The position numbers were made by a program, and so were the translations under genes. The notes beneath the pieces are model-generated. The model was not told the DNA's origin. It searched no databases and saw nothing but the letters and a program-made list of their open reading frames with translations. Below, in pieces: positions 31,594 to 41,152 of a DNA stretch of 45,911 bases; the first letter of the stretch is position 1; each line of letters opens with the position of its first letter. The stretch covers positions 1-45,911 of the forward strand of contig JANXBY010000071.1 of the NCBI GenBank assembly GCA_025060455.1. The letters are read 5' to 3'. This DNA comes from Armatimonadota bacterium (lineage in GTDB: Bacteria > Sysuimicrobiota > Sysuimicrobiia > Sysuimicrobiales > Sysuimicrobiaceae).

Positions 31594-32481
31594 GTGTACC
31601 TGCGTGTGGACCGTTTGCAGATCGAGCTGCCCGCTCCCAAGGACCCGGACCCGAACGCCGCGGCCGCGGTCCAGGACCTCCTGGGCGGGCGTTTCGGGGA
31701 GATGTCCACCCTGATGAACTACACCTACCAGTCGTTCAACTTCAGGAACCACGTGCAGCTGCGTCCGTACCGAGACCTGATCGCCAACATCGCTACAGAG
31801 GAGCTGGGCCACATCGAGCTGGTCTCCGCGACGATCAACTTGCTCCTGGTCGGCGCCACCCAGCCCGCGCCACCGGAGGACGCACCCCTGGCCCCGGGCA
31901 AGGACGCGCGGTCCACGTACCACTTTGTGTCCACCGCGCAGACGGCCTTCGTGGGAGGTTCCATGGGAGGCTTCTGGCACGGGGACTACGTGTTCAACAG
32001 CGGGAACCTGATCCTCGACCTCCTGCACAACTTCTTCCTGGAGTGCGGGGCCCGGCTGCACAAGATCCGGGTCTATGAGATGACCCGCAACCCGGTGGCC
32101 CGGGAGATGATCGGATATCTGCTGGTTCGGGGTGGCGTGCATGCCACCGCCTACGGGAAGGCCCTGGAGACCCTCACGGGGGTCGCCGTCCACCGCCTGC
32201 TGCCGATCCCGAACATCCCCAACTCCAAGTTTCCCGAGGCGAGGAAGTACGAGCAGGCCGGCGTCCACCGCACCCTCTACCGGTTCAGCCCAGAGGACTA
32301 CCGAGAGGTGAGCCGCATCTGGCGGGGTCCGTCACCGTCGGGTGACGGAGACTTGGTGGTGGCCGACGGGCCGCCCCCAGGGGGGCCGGTGCCGGTGCTC
32401 CCGGACCTGCCGGAGGAGTTCGCCCCCGGCCTGTCGGCCGAGGAGATCACGGAGCTGGCCAAGAAGTTGGCCGGGGCCTGA
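31594..32481 (+). CDS. manganese (non-heme) catalase
   Basis: This enzyme disproportionates hydrogen peroxide at a dimanganese centre in the cytoplasm. The 295-residue protein has the four-helix ferritin-like ligands: Glu in GGRFGEMSTLMNYTYQS, Glu and His in TEELGHIELV, Glu in FFLECGARLHKIRVYEM, and His in GGVHATAYGKALE. The C-terminal 60 residues are an extended tail rich in Pro and Gly, as in Thermus and Lactobacillus enzymes. The GTG at 31594 is chosen because AGGAGG ends 8 bases upstream; a GTG at 31585 would overlap that site. Confidence 0.93.
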   Translation: MYLRVDRLQIELPAPKDPDPNAAAAVQDLLGGRFGEMSTLMNYTYQSFNFRNHVQLRPYRDLIANIATEELGHIELVSATINLLLVGATQPAPPEDAPLAPGKDARSTYHFVSTAQTAFVGGSMGGFWHGDYVFNSGNLILDLLHNFFLECGARLHKIRVYEMTRNPVAREMIGYLLVRGGVHATAYGKALETLTGVAVHRLLPIPNIPNSKFPEARKYEQAGVHRTLYRFSPEDYREVSRIWRGPSPSGDGDLVVADGPPPGGPVPVLPDLPEEFAPGLSAEEITELAKKLAGA

Positions 32482-32553
32482 CGGCTGGGGCGGGCCGCGC
32501 CAGCGGCCGCGACGGCGGATCGCTCCGGAACACCAAGGCGTGGTCTCGTAGGC

Positions 32554-32581
32554 GAGCGGGGTGCCACCTGGCACCCCGCTC
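32554..32581. terminator. perfect hairpin between convergent catalase and permease genes
   Basis: GAGCGGGGTGCC (32554-32565) pairs perfectly with GGCACCCCGCTC (32570-32581), loop of 4. It sits at the meeting point of two convergent genes and overlaps the stop codon of the permease. No T-tract follows on either strand, so termination may be incomplete or Rho-assisted; mRNA 3'-end protection is another role. Confidence 0.6.
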
Positions 32582-33581
32582 ATTCCCGCGCGTACGGACG
32601 GCCCACCGTGCTGGGAAACCGCCGGCCGCCGATGACCACCGCCACCACCGCCAGGGTCACGACGTAGGGGATCATGGAGACAAAGTAAAAGGGCACGCGC
32701 TCTTTCAGCCCCGGGGTCACCGCCACCGCGGACGCGACGCCGTCGGCGAGCCCGAACAGCAACGCGGCGCCCAGGGCCACCAGAGGCTCCAACCCTGCGA
32801 ACACCACACACGCGAGTGCGATGAAGCCCCTGCCGGCCGAGATCTCCTTCACCAGGGCCCCGAACCAGCCTAGGGGTAGAAACGCCCCACCCAGCCCTGC
32901 CAGGGTGCCACCCAGGGTGGCGGTGAGCAGCCGCAGACGGTCCACCCGCAGGCCCGCCACGTCCACCGCCTCCGGCCGTTCGCCCACCGCGCGGATGCGG
33001 AAGCCCAGGACGGTGCGGTGCAGAAGGAGGTGCGCCAACACCGCGGCCAGCACCGCCGCCACGGTGACCGGGCTCACCTGGCCCACGGGCGTGGGGATCC
33101 GCGGGATCATGAGCTCGTTCGGGAACACGTGGATGCCGGGGAACGCCCACAGGCTGATCAGGAGGAACGGCACGAACCCGAGGGCGAACACGTTGAGCCC
33201 CATCCCCGCGATCACCTGGTCCGCCCGGCCGTACACGCTCACCGCACCCAACCCCAGCCCCATCACCGCACCCGTGAGCGCCCCGCCGGCCAGCCCCACG
33301 TACCCGCTGCGCCCCAGCTCCGCACACCACACGCCGACGGTGGCGGCCACCATGAAGATGGCTTCCAGACCGATGTTCACCAGCCCGGCCTTCTCGTTCA
33401 GGCACTCCCCCACCGCCGCGAGGGCCAGGGGCGTCATGGCCAGAAGGCCGGTCTCGACCAGGGACACCGGCGGTAGGCCGACCCGCTCGAGGGATCGCCC
33501 GGTCGCCGCCACCGTTGCCGCCGCTGCCAGCCACCACAGCCACCGGTACCGGCCCATGGCACCAGAGGGGACCGTGCTCAC
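32580..33581 (-). CDS. BMP-type ABC transporter permease (second subunit)
   Basis: The 333-residue membrane protein belongs to the BPD/YufQ-NupQ permease type. About eight to nine hydrophobic segments are visible, with the conserved [20 protein letters not shown] and GADQ-like loop [19 protein letters not shown], plus [19 protein letters not shown]. The GTG start at 33581 overlaps the upstream permease stop (GTGA); an internal ATG at 33557 is possible. With the other permease, the double ATPase and the BMP protein it forms a nucleoside- or simple-sugar-type importer. Confidence 0.9.
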   Translation of the reverse strand: MSTVPSGAMGRYRWLWWLAAAATVAATGRSLERVGLPPVSLVETGLLAMTPLALAAVGECLNEKAGLVNIGLEAIFMVAATVGVWCAELGRSGYVGLAGGALTGAVMGLGLGAVSVYGRADQVIAGMGLNVFALGFVPFLLISLWAFPGIHVFPNELMIPRIPTPVGQVSPVTVAAVLAAVLAHLLLHRTVLGFRIRAVGERPEAVDVAGLRVDRLRLLTATLGGTLAGLGGAFLPLGWFGALVKEISAGRGFIALACVVFAGLEPLVALGAALLFGLADGVASAVAVTPGLKERVPFYFVSMIPYVVTLAVVAVVIGGRRFPSTVGRPYARE

Positions 33582-34621
33582 GGACGTAGAAACCTCCGGC
33601 GGATCAGGCTCCACAGCTCCGGGACGGCCATGGCGAACACGATGATGCCGTTGAGGGCTCTCACCAGCTCGCTGAGCACACCGACCTCGTACTCCATCAG
33701 CCGGCCGCCCTGCGCCAGGGCGCCGAACAGCACCGCGCCCAGGATGCCCCCGATGGGGTGGTTGCGCCCCACCAGGGCTACCCCAATACCGTCGAAACCC
33801 AACGTGGTCACGTTTCCCAGGGTGGCGTACAGCGACCACGCGGGCGGCCGTCCGATCACCTGGCTCGCGCCCGCTAGACCCGCCGCCAAGCCCCCGATCA
33901 CGAAGGTTAGTACCACCACCCGCTGGGGGCGCACCCCCGCGTAGCGCGCTGCGTCGGGGTTCTCCCCTGCGAGCCGCAGCTCGTACCCCGCCCGGGTCCC
34001 CCACAGGTACGCGTACACCAGCAGGGCAAACCCCACGGCCACGAAAACCACCGCGGTGAGGGTGCTGTCTTCGCTCAGCACCGGGTAGCGGGCGGTGGGC
34101 AGGGCCGGGACCGTCCGCTCGGCCCGGCCGGGCTCCGCCAGGAGGTTGATGGCGAGGTACATGGACAGGTGCAGGGCGATCCAGTTGCACATGATGGTGG
34201 AGATCACCTCGTGCGCGCCCCGCCACGCCTTCAACGCCGCGGGGATCAACGCCCACACGGCCCCCGCGGCCATGCCCGCGAGGGTCGCGGCCGCCAGGTG
34301 GACCCAGGCAGGCATAGGCACCATTCCCGCGACGAACGTGGCCCCCACCGCGCCCAGGTACATCTGGCCTTCCGCGCCGATGTTGAACAGCCCGCCCCGG
34401 ACGCCCACCGCGAAGGTGAGGGCGGTCAGCATAAGGGGCGTGGCGAAGGCCAGCGTCTCCAGCAGGTCTTCCCAGGTTCCGAACGCACCCAGCACCAGCG
34501 CTCGGTAGGCGGCGCCCGGCGGGTGGCCGAACGCCCAGATCAGCACCGCCCCCGCCACCAGCCCCAGCGCCACGGTGGCCAGGGACTCAGCGAGGGGACG
34601 GAGCGCGCGGCTGGTCCGCAT
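33578..34621 (-). CDS. BMP-type ABC transporter permease (first subunit)
   Basis: The 347-residue protein is of the YufP/NupP type. Multiple hydrophobic segments are present, with the conserved [37 protein letters not shown] and [19 protein letters not shown]. The ATG at 34621 is chosen; the frame overlaps the end of the ATPase gene by 35 bases. It is translationally linked to the second permease. Confidence 0.9.
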   Translation of the reverse strand: MRTSRALRPLAESLATVALGLVAGAVLIWAFGHPPGAAYRALVLGAFGTWEDLLETLAFATPLMLTALTFAVGVRGGLFNIGAEGQMYLGAVGATFVAGMVPMPAWVHLAAATLAGMAAGAVWALIPAALKAWRGAHEVISTIMCNWIALHLSMYLAINLLAEPGRAERTVPALPTARYPVLSEDSTLTAVVFVAVGFALLVYAYLWGTRAGYELRLAGENPDAARYAGVRPQRVVVLTFVIGGLAAGLAGASQVIGRPPAWSLYATLGNVTTLGFDGIGVALVGRNHPIGGILGAVLFGALAQGGRLMEYEVGVLSELVRALNGIIVFAMAVPELWSLIRRRFLRP

Positions 34622-36176
34622 CGCCTGTGGGGACCACTCCACCCATGAGCAGCCCCACCGTTTCCCTCCGGAAGTGGTCGGAGGGGCCGACCGCGAGGAA
34701 CTGCCCGCCGTACATGACCGCAACGCGGTCGCTGAGCTCGAGGACCTCGTCCAGGTCCGCGGACACCAGCAGCACCGCCTTGCCCACGTCCCGCAGCTGG
34801 ACCAAAAGTTCCCGGATGTACACCGTGGACGCCACGTCCAGGCCTCGCGTGGGGTGCATGGCCACCACGAGCTTCGGCTGTTTGCTCACCTCCCGTCCCA
34901 CCAGCAGCCGCTGCTGGTTGCCGCCGCTCAGGTTGCGCACCGGTGTGGCGAGGTCGGGCGCCACCACGTGGAAGCGCTCCACCAGCTCTCGGGCATAGCG
35001 CACGATGGCGGGCCGGTTGAGGCGCCCCAGGCCGCGCAGGAACTGGTTTTCCCGCTGCCGGCCCAGGATGCTGTTCTCCACCAGGTCAAATCCCAACGCC
35101 AGGCCGAACCGAGCTTTGTCCTCCGGCACGTGCGCGAGCCCGCGGCGGTACAGGGCCAGGGGCTCCAGGGTCGGTACCGCCTGGCCTTCCAGGCGGACCT
35201 CCCCCGCCTCAAACCGCCGCAGGCCCGTGAGGGCCTGCACCAGCTCGCTCTGCCCGTTCCCCTCCACACCCGCAACGCCGAAGATCTCCCCCTCCCGCAC
35301 GTCAAAGGAAAGGTCCCGCACCGCCAGCCGGCCCTGGTCGTCCCGCACCCACAGACCGCGCACCGACAGCACCGGCTGCCCGGGCGCCCGCGGCGTGCGC
35401 CGGACGCGCAGCCCGGTGACCTGCCCCACCATCAGCTCTGCCAGGTTCTCCGCGGTGGCCGATCCCGTGGAAAGCTCGCCGACCACCATGCCCTGGCGCA
35501 GAACCACCACCCGGTCGGTGACCTCCAGGACCTCACGCAGCTTGTGCGTGATCAGCACCACCCCCACCCCACGGTCCCGCAGCCGGCGGAGGAACCGGAA
35601 CAGCTCGTCCGCTTCCCCAGGCGTGAGGGCCGAGGTGGGCTCGTCCAGGATCAGCACCGACGTCCCGCGGTACAGGGTCTTGCAGATTTCCACCCGCTGC
35701 TGCACGCCCACCGGCAGCGACTCCACGGGTACGTCCAGGGGGACGTCCAGGCCCAGCTCGTCCAGCAGCGCCTGCACCCGGGCCCTCGCCGACGCCTCCG
35801 GTAGCGCGCGCAACAGCCCAGCTCCCTCCTGGCCCAGCAGGACGTTCTGCAGTGCGGTGAAGGGCGGCACCAGGGTGAACACCTGGTGCACCATGCCGAT
35901 CCCACAGCGCAGGGCGTCGGAGGGGTTGCGGAAGCGCGCCGGGTGGCCTTCCACCAGCACCTCCCCCCGGGTGGGCCGCAGCAACCCTGAGAGGATCTTC
36001 ATGAGGGTGGACTTGCCCGCCCCGTTCTCCCCCAGCAGGCCGACGATCTCGCCGGGGTGGAGGCGGAAGTCCACCCCCCTCAGCGCCGCAGTCCCGTCGG
36101 GGTAGACTTTGTGGATCCCGCGCATCTGCACGCGCGGGGCCGGCGCCGACACACCCCCGTCGACCACGTCCGCCAC
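34587..36176 (-). CDS. BMP-type ABC transporter ATP-binding protein (two NBDs)
   Basis: The 529-residue protein carries two ATPase domains in one chain, as in NupO/YufO and RbsA. NBD1 has Walker A GENGAGKST, signature LPVGVQQRVEICK and Walker B LILDEPTSALTP. NBD2 has a degenerate Walker A GVEGNGQSEL, signature LSGGNQQRLLVGRE and HPTRGLD in place of the catalytic Glu, so only NBD1 is expected to hydrolyse ATP efficiently. The GTG start at 36176 lies 16 bases after the BMP gene ends. Confidence 0.93.
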   Translation of the reverse strand: MADVVDGGVSAPAPRVQMRGIHKVYPDGTAALRGVDFRLHPGEIVGLLGENGAGKSTLMKILSGLLRPTRGEVLVEGHPARFRNPSDALRCGIGMVHQVFTLVPPFTALQNVLLGQEGAGLLRALPEASARARVQALLDELGLDVPLDVPVESLPVGVQQRVEICKTLYRGTSVLILDEPTSALTPGEADELFRFLRRLRDRGVGVVLITHKLREVLEVTDRVVVLRQGMVVGELSTGSATAENLAELMVGQVTGLRVRRTPRAPGQPVLSVRGLWVRDDQGRLAVRDLSFDVREGEIFGVAGVEGNGQSELVQALTGLRRFEAGEVRLEGQAVPTLEPLALYRRGLAHVPEDKARFGLALGFDLVENSILGRQRENQFLRGLGRLNRPAIVRYARELVERFHVVAPDLATPVRNLSGGNQQRLLVGREVSKQPKLVVAMHPTRGLDVASTVYIRELLVQLRDVGKAVLLVSADLDEVLELSDRVAVMYGGQFLAVGPSDHFRRETVGLLMGGVVPTGDADQPRAPSPR

Positions 36177-36192
36177 ACAGGTGGCTGGCCGC

Positions 36193-37518
36193 TCAGCGGG
36201 CGGGCGCCCGGTAGGCGGCCGCCGGCAGCGGGACGGGCCCGTAGCCGAGCTCCCCGCGCCACCGCTGGATGTCGGGCCTGGTGACTGCCAGGGGCACCGT
36301 CACCTGCCCCTCGCGGATCTTCCTCTCCAGCTCTGCGACGGCGTCCCACACCCACTTGGGCTGGGCCTCCCGCATGGTCTTGACCTTGGACTTGATCTCC
36401 GTGGGGGTCGCGGGCAGCACCTTCTTGCCGGTGAGCCGCTCCGCCTGCACGCCCATCCGGATGAACTCATCCAGGTCGTCCAGGGTACTCACGGAGATGC
36501 CCTCCGCCACCTGGCCCGCGATGCGCGTGCCGACGCCAAGGGTGACCACGCCCTGGGTCCGGCGGACCAAGTCCCGGAACTGCCCGTCCCGGACCCACCG
36601 CGTGGCGTAGTACACGCCCCGGTCCACCCGCTTCATCATGCTGGCGATCACGAAGCCCGGGTTGATCCAGTCCTGGTTCGCGTCCACCCCGATCCAGAAG
36701 GGCGGCCCCATGCGCAGCTTCTGGCTCCGGGCGATCTCCTGCACCGCCTGGTTGATGCCCAGGCCGAGGGGGCCGGCGATGTTGTACACCGCCACCGCGT
36801 TCTTCGCGTACATGGCCTTGGCCGCCGCGTACCCCTTCGGGATGTCGCTGAAGGTCCCCGTGTACGTCCACAGCACGAAGTCCTTGCGGTACGTGAACGC
36901 CTTGTCGGGCCGGTTCTTGGCCAGCCACTCCGTGGCCCAACGGGCACCCCACTTGTACCCCACCTCGAACTTCCACAGCACCGGGATCTCGATTCCGAAC
37001 ACGCCACCGATGTGGGGCTTGGCGTAATGCGCCGCGAGGAGCGCGCCCAGAGCGCCCACCAGGGCGCTGCCCTTATGCTCCTCGTACACGATGTCCATCA
37101 GGTTCGGCAGCGGGTACTGGGAGGCGAACTTTTCCTTCACGAGGGACTGGGCGAAGGTGTCGATGCCCACGAAGTTCTTGTTGGGGAACCGGCGGGCCAC
37201 CTGCGCCAGGGCGTCGCTCAGCAGGAACCCGACGCCTACGATGAGCTGCACGTCGGGGTCGCGGGCCGCGCGGGTGAGGTTGGGCACGTAGTCCGCCTCC
37301 ACCTTGCTCACCAGCTCCACCATGCGGACGCCGAAGTCGCGCTCCGCGTCTTCCCCACCCTTGAACGCCATGTCGTTGAAGCTCAGGTCGCCACGGCCTC
37401 CCACGTCGGAGACCACAGCGATCTTGAACGCCCGGGGCGCTGCCGTGGTGGGTGCCGCCAAACCCGCCAGCGCCACCGCCACGACCAGGGCGACCGCCAA
37501 CCCCATCCTGGATCGCAT
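36193..37518 (-). CDS. BMP-family substrate-binding protein (nucleoside/simple sugar type)
   Basis: The 441-residue secreted protein has a signal peptide (GLAVALVVAVALAGLAAPTTAAP) and the PnrA/BMP fold: FKIAVVSDVGGRGDLSFNDM, VQLIVGVGFLLSDAL, NFVGIDTFAQ, EHKGSALVGALGALLA, VYNIAGPLGLGINQAVQE and IGVDANQDWINPG. Most Gram-positive homologues are lipoproteins, but here no lipobox cysteine exists. Known ligands of this family are purine nucleosides and related compounds. Divergence from pseudouridine-degradation genes suggests a nucleoside such as pseudouridine. The ligand is inference. Confidence 0.9.
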   Translation of the reverse strand: MRSRMGLAVALVVAVALAGLAAPTTAAPRAFKIAVVSDVGGRGDLSFNDMAFKGGEDAERDFGVRMVELVSKVEADYVPNLTRAARDPDVQLIVGVGFLLSDALAQVARRFPNKNFVGIDTFAQSLVKEKFASQYPLPNLMDIVYEEHKGSALVGALGALLAAHYAKPHIGGVFGIEIPVLWKFEVGYKWGARWATEWLAKNRPDKAFTYRKDFVLWTYTGTFSDIPKGYAAAKAMYAKNAVAVYNIAGPLGLGINQAVQEIARSQKLRMGPPFWIGVDANQDWINPGFVIASMMKRVDRGVYYATRWVRDGQFRDLVRRTQGVVTLGVGTRIAGQVAEGISVSTLDDLDEFIRMGVQAERLTGKKVLPATPTEIKSKVKTMREAQPKWVWDAVAELERKIREGQVTVPLAVTRPDIQRWRGELGYGPVPLPAAAYRAPAR

Positions 37519-37623
37519 GTTCCCCTCCGCCCGTTTGGTGCCGGCCGCGGGCCGGCCCACGGTACACTACGGCGCAGGGCCGGCCGCGTCCTGCCAGGCC
37601 CGGCGGGCCCGCGGGGGTGTGCC
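37519..37623. promoter_or_regulatory. divergent promoter region between BMP transporter and pseudouridine genes
   Basis: This 105-base stretch separates two divergent transcripts. TACACT (37562-37567) is a candidate -10 for the plus strand, about 57 bases before the psuK start, and its complement AGTGTA overlaps a minus-strand candidate. GC-rich inverted repeats (CCGGCC/GGCCGG around 37542-37556) could be regulator sites. No clear -35 is seen on either strand. Confidence 0.4.
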
Positions 37624-37915
37624 ATGGGACGGGCTCCGAGGATGCTGGTGGCGGGCGGGGCGAACCTGGACGGCGTGGCGTCTGCGAACCGGCTTCGGCC
37701 CGGCGAGAGCAGCCCCGGGGTGGTGCGGCTCGGGGTGGGTGGGGCCGCCCGCAACGTGGCGGAGAACCTGGCGCGGCCCGCGGCGGTGCGGCTGGGAGGT
37801 CGTGCGGCTGTGCGTGTGGGCGGGAGCCCTTACGGTGCAGGTGCAGGGCCCCACGGACGCGAACCTGACCCTGACGGTGCTTTGTGAGCGTGCCGGGGTG
37901 GAGTTCCGCGGTTAG
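37624..37915 (+). pseudogene. psuK: pseudouridine kinase (PfkB family), internally deleted
   Basis: The first 55 residues are a good PfkB-type kinase start: LVAGGANLDGV, LRPGESSPG and GGAARNVAENLAR, the pattern of pseudouridine kinases. Soon after (around 37785-37800) the sequence jumps to a different frame that reads AGALTVQVQGPTDANLTLTV and ends at 37915, resembling the kinase C-terminus. About 200-230 residues, including the ATP-binding and catalytic aspartate region, are missing. The two pieces are out of frame, so no active kinase can be made. The remnant lies directly before intact psuG, whose GTG start overlaps its frame-1 stop. Confidence 0.75.
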
Positions 37916-38834
37916 GCTTTCGGCCGAGGTCCGGCAGGCCCTGGCGGAGGGACTTCCCGTGGTAGCGCTGGAAAGCGCGGTGGTCTCCCACGGGCTGCCT
38001 GTCTCTCTTTCCCTGCAGGTGTTGGTCGAGCTGGAAGCCGAGGTGCGCGCCGCTGGGGCCGTACCTGCGACCGTGGCGGTGGCAGACGGGGCGGTGTTGG
38101 TGGGCGCCACGCCGGACGTGGTTGAAGGGCTGTGCCGGCCGGGCGTGTGGAAGGTGGCAGAGCGCGACCTGCCGGTCGCCGTGGCACGCGGTGCCACGGG
38201 CGGCGTCACGGTCTCCGCCACGGTGGCGGTGGCAGACCAGTTGGGGGTGGCGGTGGTGGCTACGGGTGGGATCGGCGGGGTGCACCTGGGAGGCTCGCAC
38301 ACGTGGGACGTGTCCAGCGACCTGCGAGCCCTGGCCCAGCATGCGGTGGCCGTCGTGTGCTCCGGCGCCAAGGCGGTGTGCGACCCCGAGCTCACCCTGG
38401 AATACCTGGACACCGCGGGGGTGACCGTGCTCGGGTACCGCACAGACCGGTTCCCGTACTTCTACGCGCAGGACAGCGGGTTCGCCGTCCCCCACCGCGC
38501 GGATTCCCCGGACGAGGTGGCGTCCGTGCTGCTGGCGAAGCGTGCCCTCGGGCAGCGCACGGGGCTCCTCGTGGCCAACCCGCCTCCGGGGGAAGCGGCC
38601 CTCTCTTCGGATGAAGTGGATCGGGCGGTGCGGGCGGCGGTGGCACGGGCCTCCGCCCATGGGGTGCGGGGGGCTGACCTTACGCCGTATCTGCTTTCTG
38701 CGCTGGCGGAACTCACCGGCGGGCGCTCCCTGGATGCCAACCGCGCGCTGCTGCGGTGCAACGCGCGCCTTGCCGCGGAGGTGGCGGTGGCGTGGGCCCG
38801 GCTCTCGGGCGCGGAGTCAGGTCAGCGCGCCTGA
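37884..38834 (+). CDS. psuG: pseudouridine-5'-phosphate glycosidase
   Basis: PsuG cleaves the C-C bond of pseudouridine 5'-phosphate to uracil and ribose 5-phosphate. The 316-residue protein has the family motifs VALESAVVSHGLP, RGATGGVTVSATV, ATGGIGGVHLG, the catalytic-lysine region VVCSGAKAVCDPELTLEYLDT, and PYFYAQDSGF. The GTG at 37884 overlaps the kinase remnant; a GTG at 37890 is also possible. Its last 13 bases overlap the 3' end of the convergent ftsK gene. With its partner kinase deleted, it needs phosphorylated substrate from another kinase, or works in reverse. Confidence 0.93.
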   Translation: MSVPGWSSAVRLSAEVRQALAEGLPVVALESAVVSHGLPVSLSLQVLVELEAEVRAAGAVPATVAVADGAVLVGATPDVVEGLCRPGVWKVAERDLPVAVARGATGGVTVSATVAVADQLGVAVVATGGIGGVHLGGSHTWDVSSDLRALAQHAVAVVCSGAKAVCDPELTLEYLDTAGVTVLGYRTDRFPYFYAQDSGFAVPHRADSPDEVASVLLAKRALGQRTGLLVANPPPGEAALSSDEVDRAVRAAVARASAHGVRGADLTPYLLSALAELTGGRSLDANRALLRCNARLAAEVAVAWARLSGAESGQRA

Positions 38835-41152
38835 GGCGTGCCCAGCAACCGGTCCAGCTCCTCCAGGGTCACCAGCACCTCCCGCGGGTTGCTCCCCTGC
38901 GGCGGGCCCACGATGCCCTTTGCCTCCAGCTGGTCCACCAGGCGCGCCGCCCGCACGTAGCCGATCTTCATCTTGCGCTGCAGGAGGGAGACAGACCCGT
39001 ATCCCGCCTGGACCACGATGCGCGCCGCCTGCCCGAGCAGCTCGTCCTCGTCGGTTTCCCCGTCCTCGGGGGCCTGCGCCTGCAGCAGGGACGGGTCGTA
39101 GGCGGGCCGGCCCTGGTCCTTCCAGAAGTCCACGATGCGGCTGATCTCCGCGTCCGACACGTACGCACCCTGCACCCGGGTGGGCCGGCTGGCTCCGATG
39201 GGCAGGTACAGCATGTCGCCGCGTCCCAGCAGCTTCTCCGCACCCGGAGCGTCCAGGATGGTGCGGGAATCCACCATGCTGGACGTGGCGAAGGCGATGC
39301 GGGAGGGGATGTTCGCCTTGATCAGGCCTGTGATCACGTCCACCGAGGGCCGCTGGGTTGCCAGGACCAGGTGGATCCCCGTTGCCCGCGCCATCTGCGC
39401 CAACCGCACGATGCTGTCCTCGAACTCCGCGGGGGCCACCATCATCAGGTCCGCCAGCTCGTCCACCACCACCACCACGTACGGCAGCGAGCCATCGGGG
39501 TTTTCGCCCAGCTTGTCACCCTCCACGGCCTGCACGGCCCGGCGCCGTTCCTCCTTGGGAAGGGCGTTGAAGGCCTGCACGTGCCGCACCGTGGCGTGGG
39601 CGAACACCTCGTAGCGGCGCTCCATGCCCTGGATCACCTTGCGCAGCTTCGCCGCGGCGTCCTTGGGGGTCTTCACCACCGGCGCCAGCAGGTGGGGTAC
39701 GTCCTCATAGTGGCTCAGCTCCACCCGCTTGGGGTCGATCATGAGGAAGCGCACCGCCTCCGGGGTGGCCCGCATGAGCACGCTGCACACCAGGGTGTTC
39801 AGCGCCACACTCTTGCCGGAGCCCGTGGCCCCTGCGATGAGCAAGTGGGGCATCTCCACCAGGTTCGCCACCACGGGGTAGCCCGCGATGTCCTTGCCCA
39901 GGGCCACCAGCAGGGGGTCCGGCCGCTGAAACGCGGGGCTTTCCAGGATCTCCCGGAGCGTGACCAGGGCCGCCTTCTCGTTGGGCAGCTCGATGCCCAC
40001 CGCGGACTTCCCCGGGATGGGAGCCTCGATGCGCACCGACGCAGCGGCCAGAGCCAGGGCGATGTCGTTGGCCAGGCTGGTGATCCGCTGTACCTTGACC
40101 CCGGGCGCGGGCTGGAGCTCGAACCGCGTGACCACGGGCCCCTGCTCCCACCCCACGCACCGCGCCTCCACCCCGAAGGACTTGAGGGTGTGCTCCAGGT
40201 TACGGGCCACCTCCTGCGGGTCCAGCCGCGTCCGGCCCCGACCCGGCGGCGGCGGGTCCAGCAAGGTCAACGGGGGCAGCTTCCAGGGACCCGCAGGCGG
40301 CGCGGGCGGCAGGTCGAGGGGCAGTGGTTCCTGGTGGAACTTCGCCTGCCGACGCCGGGGCCGCTCGGCCGCAGCCACGGGAGGCTGCGGCTCAGATGCA
40401 GGTCCAGACGTGGGGCGTTGGGTCTCTGCGGTCGCCGTGTGCGCCACAAAGGGCGGCGGCTGCACGTCTTCTTCCGTGGGGGTCCGCCGTTGGTGCCTGT
40501 CCTTCAGCCTTTCCCGGAGCGCTACCCCGGCCGCGAGGAGCCCCACCCACGCGTGGGAGCAGGCCCGCGCCGCCGTGCTGCCAGCCCGCGAGGCAGCCCG
40601 GGCGGCGGCAACTCCGGTTCCGACGAGGCCGCGCGCCAGTCCCTCCAGCAGCTGGAGGGGGCTCACGCGCGTCACCAGGAACAGCCCCACGAGCGCCGTC
40701 GCCGCAGCGCCCGCAAACGGACCCCAACTGCCCAGCAGGCGCTTCCACGCCCACGCCTGCGCGGCGCCCACGGCTCCTCCGCCCTGTCCCGCCAGCCCCT
40801 GTGCCCAATCCGCTCCCAGCCGCGCGTGCTCCGCAGCCACCAATGCACCTGCGAGCACCAGCAACCCCACCAGCCGCCTTGTGAGGCGCGGGCGGTCTAC
40901 GGCTAGAAGCACCAGGGAGGCCAGGACCAGCAGGGCTGGCGCCAGCCAGCCGTGGTTGCCGAATAGGAAGCGCTCCCACGCCCCCACGTGACGGGGCACG
41001 AGGCCTGCGGCACCCGGGACCAAGCTGACCAGGCCCAACACCGCAGCCACAAGACACGCCGCGCCTGCCACCCGCAGCGCGCGGCCTCCGCCCCTGCGAC
41101 GCCGCGGGCGCGTCTTGGGTACAGCTTTCCGTGCCAAGGCCCTCCTGCTCAC
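38822..41152 (-). CDS. ftsK: DNA translocase FtsK/SpoIIIE
   Basis: FtsK pumps chromosomal DNA through the division septum. The 776-residue protein starts at GTG 41152 (overlapping the uppP stop as GTGA). About four transmembrane segments lie within residues 20-170, then a Pro/Arg-rich linker of about 110 residues. The motor domain has VRIEAPIPGKSAVGIELPN, Walker A AGATGSGKSVALN and Walker B VVVVDELADLMM. RMRP-like contacts are in LATQRPSVDVITGLIKANIPSRI. A gamma winged helix (YGSVSLLQRKMKIGYVRAARLVDQLE) follows. The position after dapA and RNase J matches spoIIIE in Bacillota. Confidence 0.95.
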   Translation of the reverse strand: MSRRALARKAVPKTRPRRRRGGGRALRVAGAACLVAAVLGLVSLVPGAAGLVPRHVGAWERFLFGNHGWLAPALLVLASLVLLAVDRPRLTRRLVGLLVLAGALVAAEHARLGADWAQGLAGQGGGAVGAAQAWAWKRLLGSWGPFAGAAATALVGLFLVTRVSPLQLLEGLARGLVGTGVAAARAASRAGSTAARACSHAWVGLLAAGVALRERLKDRHQRRTPTEEDVQPPPFVAHTATAETQRPTSGPASEPQPPVAAAERPRRRQAKFHQEPLPLDLPPAPPAGPWKLPPLTLLDPPPPGRGRTRLDPQEVARNLEHTLKSFGVEARCVGWEQGPVVTRFELQPAPGVKVQRITSLANDIALALAAASVRIEAPIPGKSAVGIELPNEKAALVTLREILESPAFQRPDPLLVALGKDIAGYPVVANLVEMPHLLIAGATGSGKSVALNTLVCSVLMRATPEAVRFLMIDPKRVELSHYEDVPHLLAPVVKTPKDAAAKLRKVIQGMERRYEVFAHATVRHVQAFNALPKEERRRAVQAVEGDKLGENPDGSLPYVVVVVDELADLMMVAPAEFEDSIVRLAQMARATGIHLVLATQRPSVDVITGLIKANIPSRIAFATSSMVDSRTILDAPGAEKLLGRGDMLYLPIGASRPTRVQGAYVSDAEISRIVDFWKDQGRPAYDPSLLQAQAPEDGETDEDELLGQAARIVVQAGYGSVSLLQRKMKIGYVRAARLVDQLEAKGIVGPPQGSNPREVLVTLEELDRLLGTPQAR

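Noticed and set aside
37554-37624. An intact PfkB kinase read from the N-terminal piece
   Set aside because: Only about 55 residues match; the catalytic and ATP-binding part is absent and the C-terminal match is in another frame.
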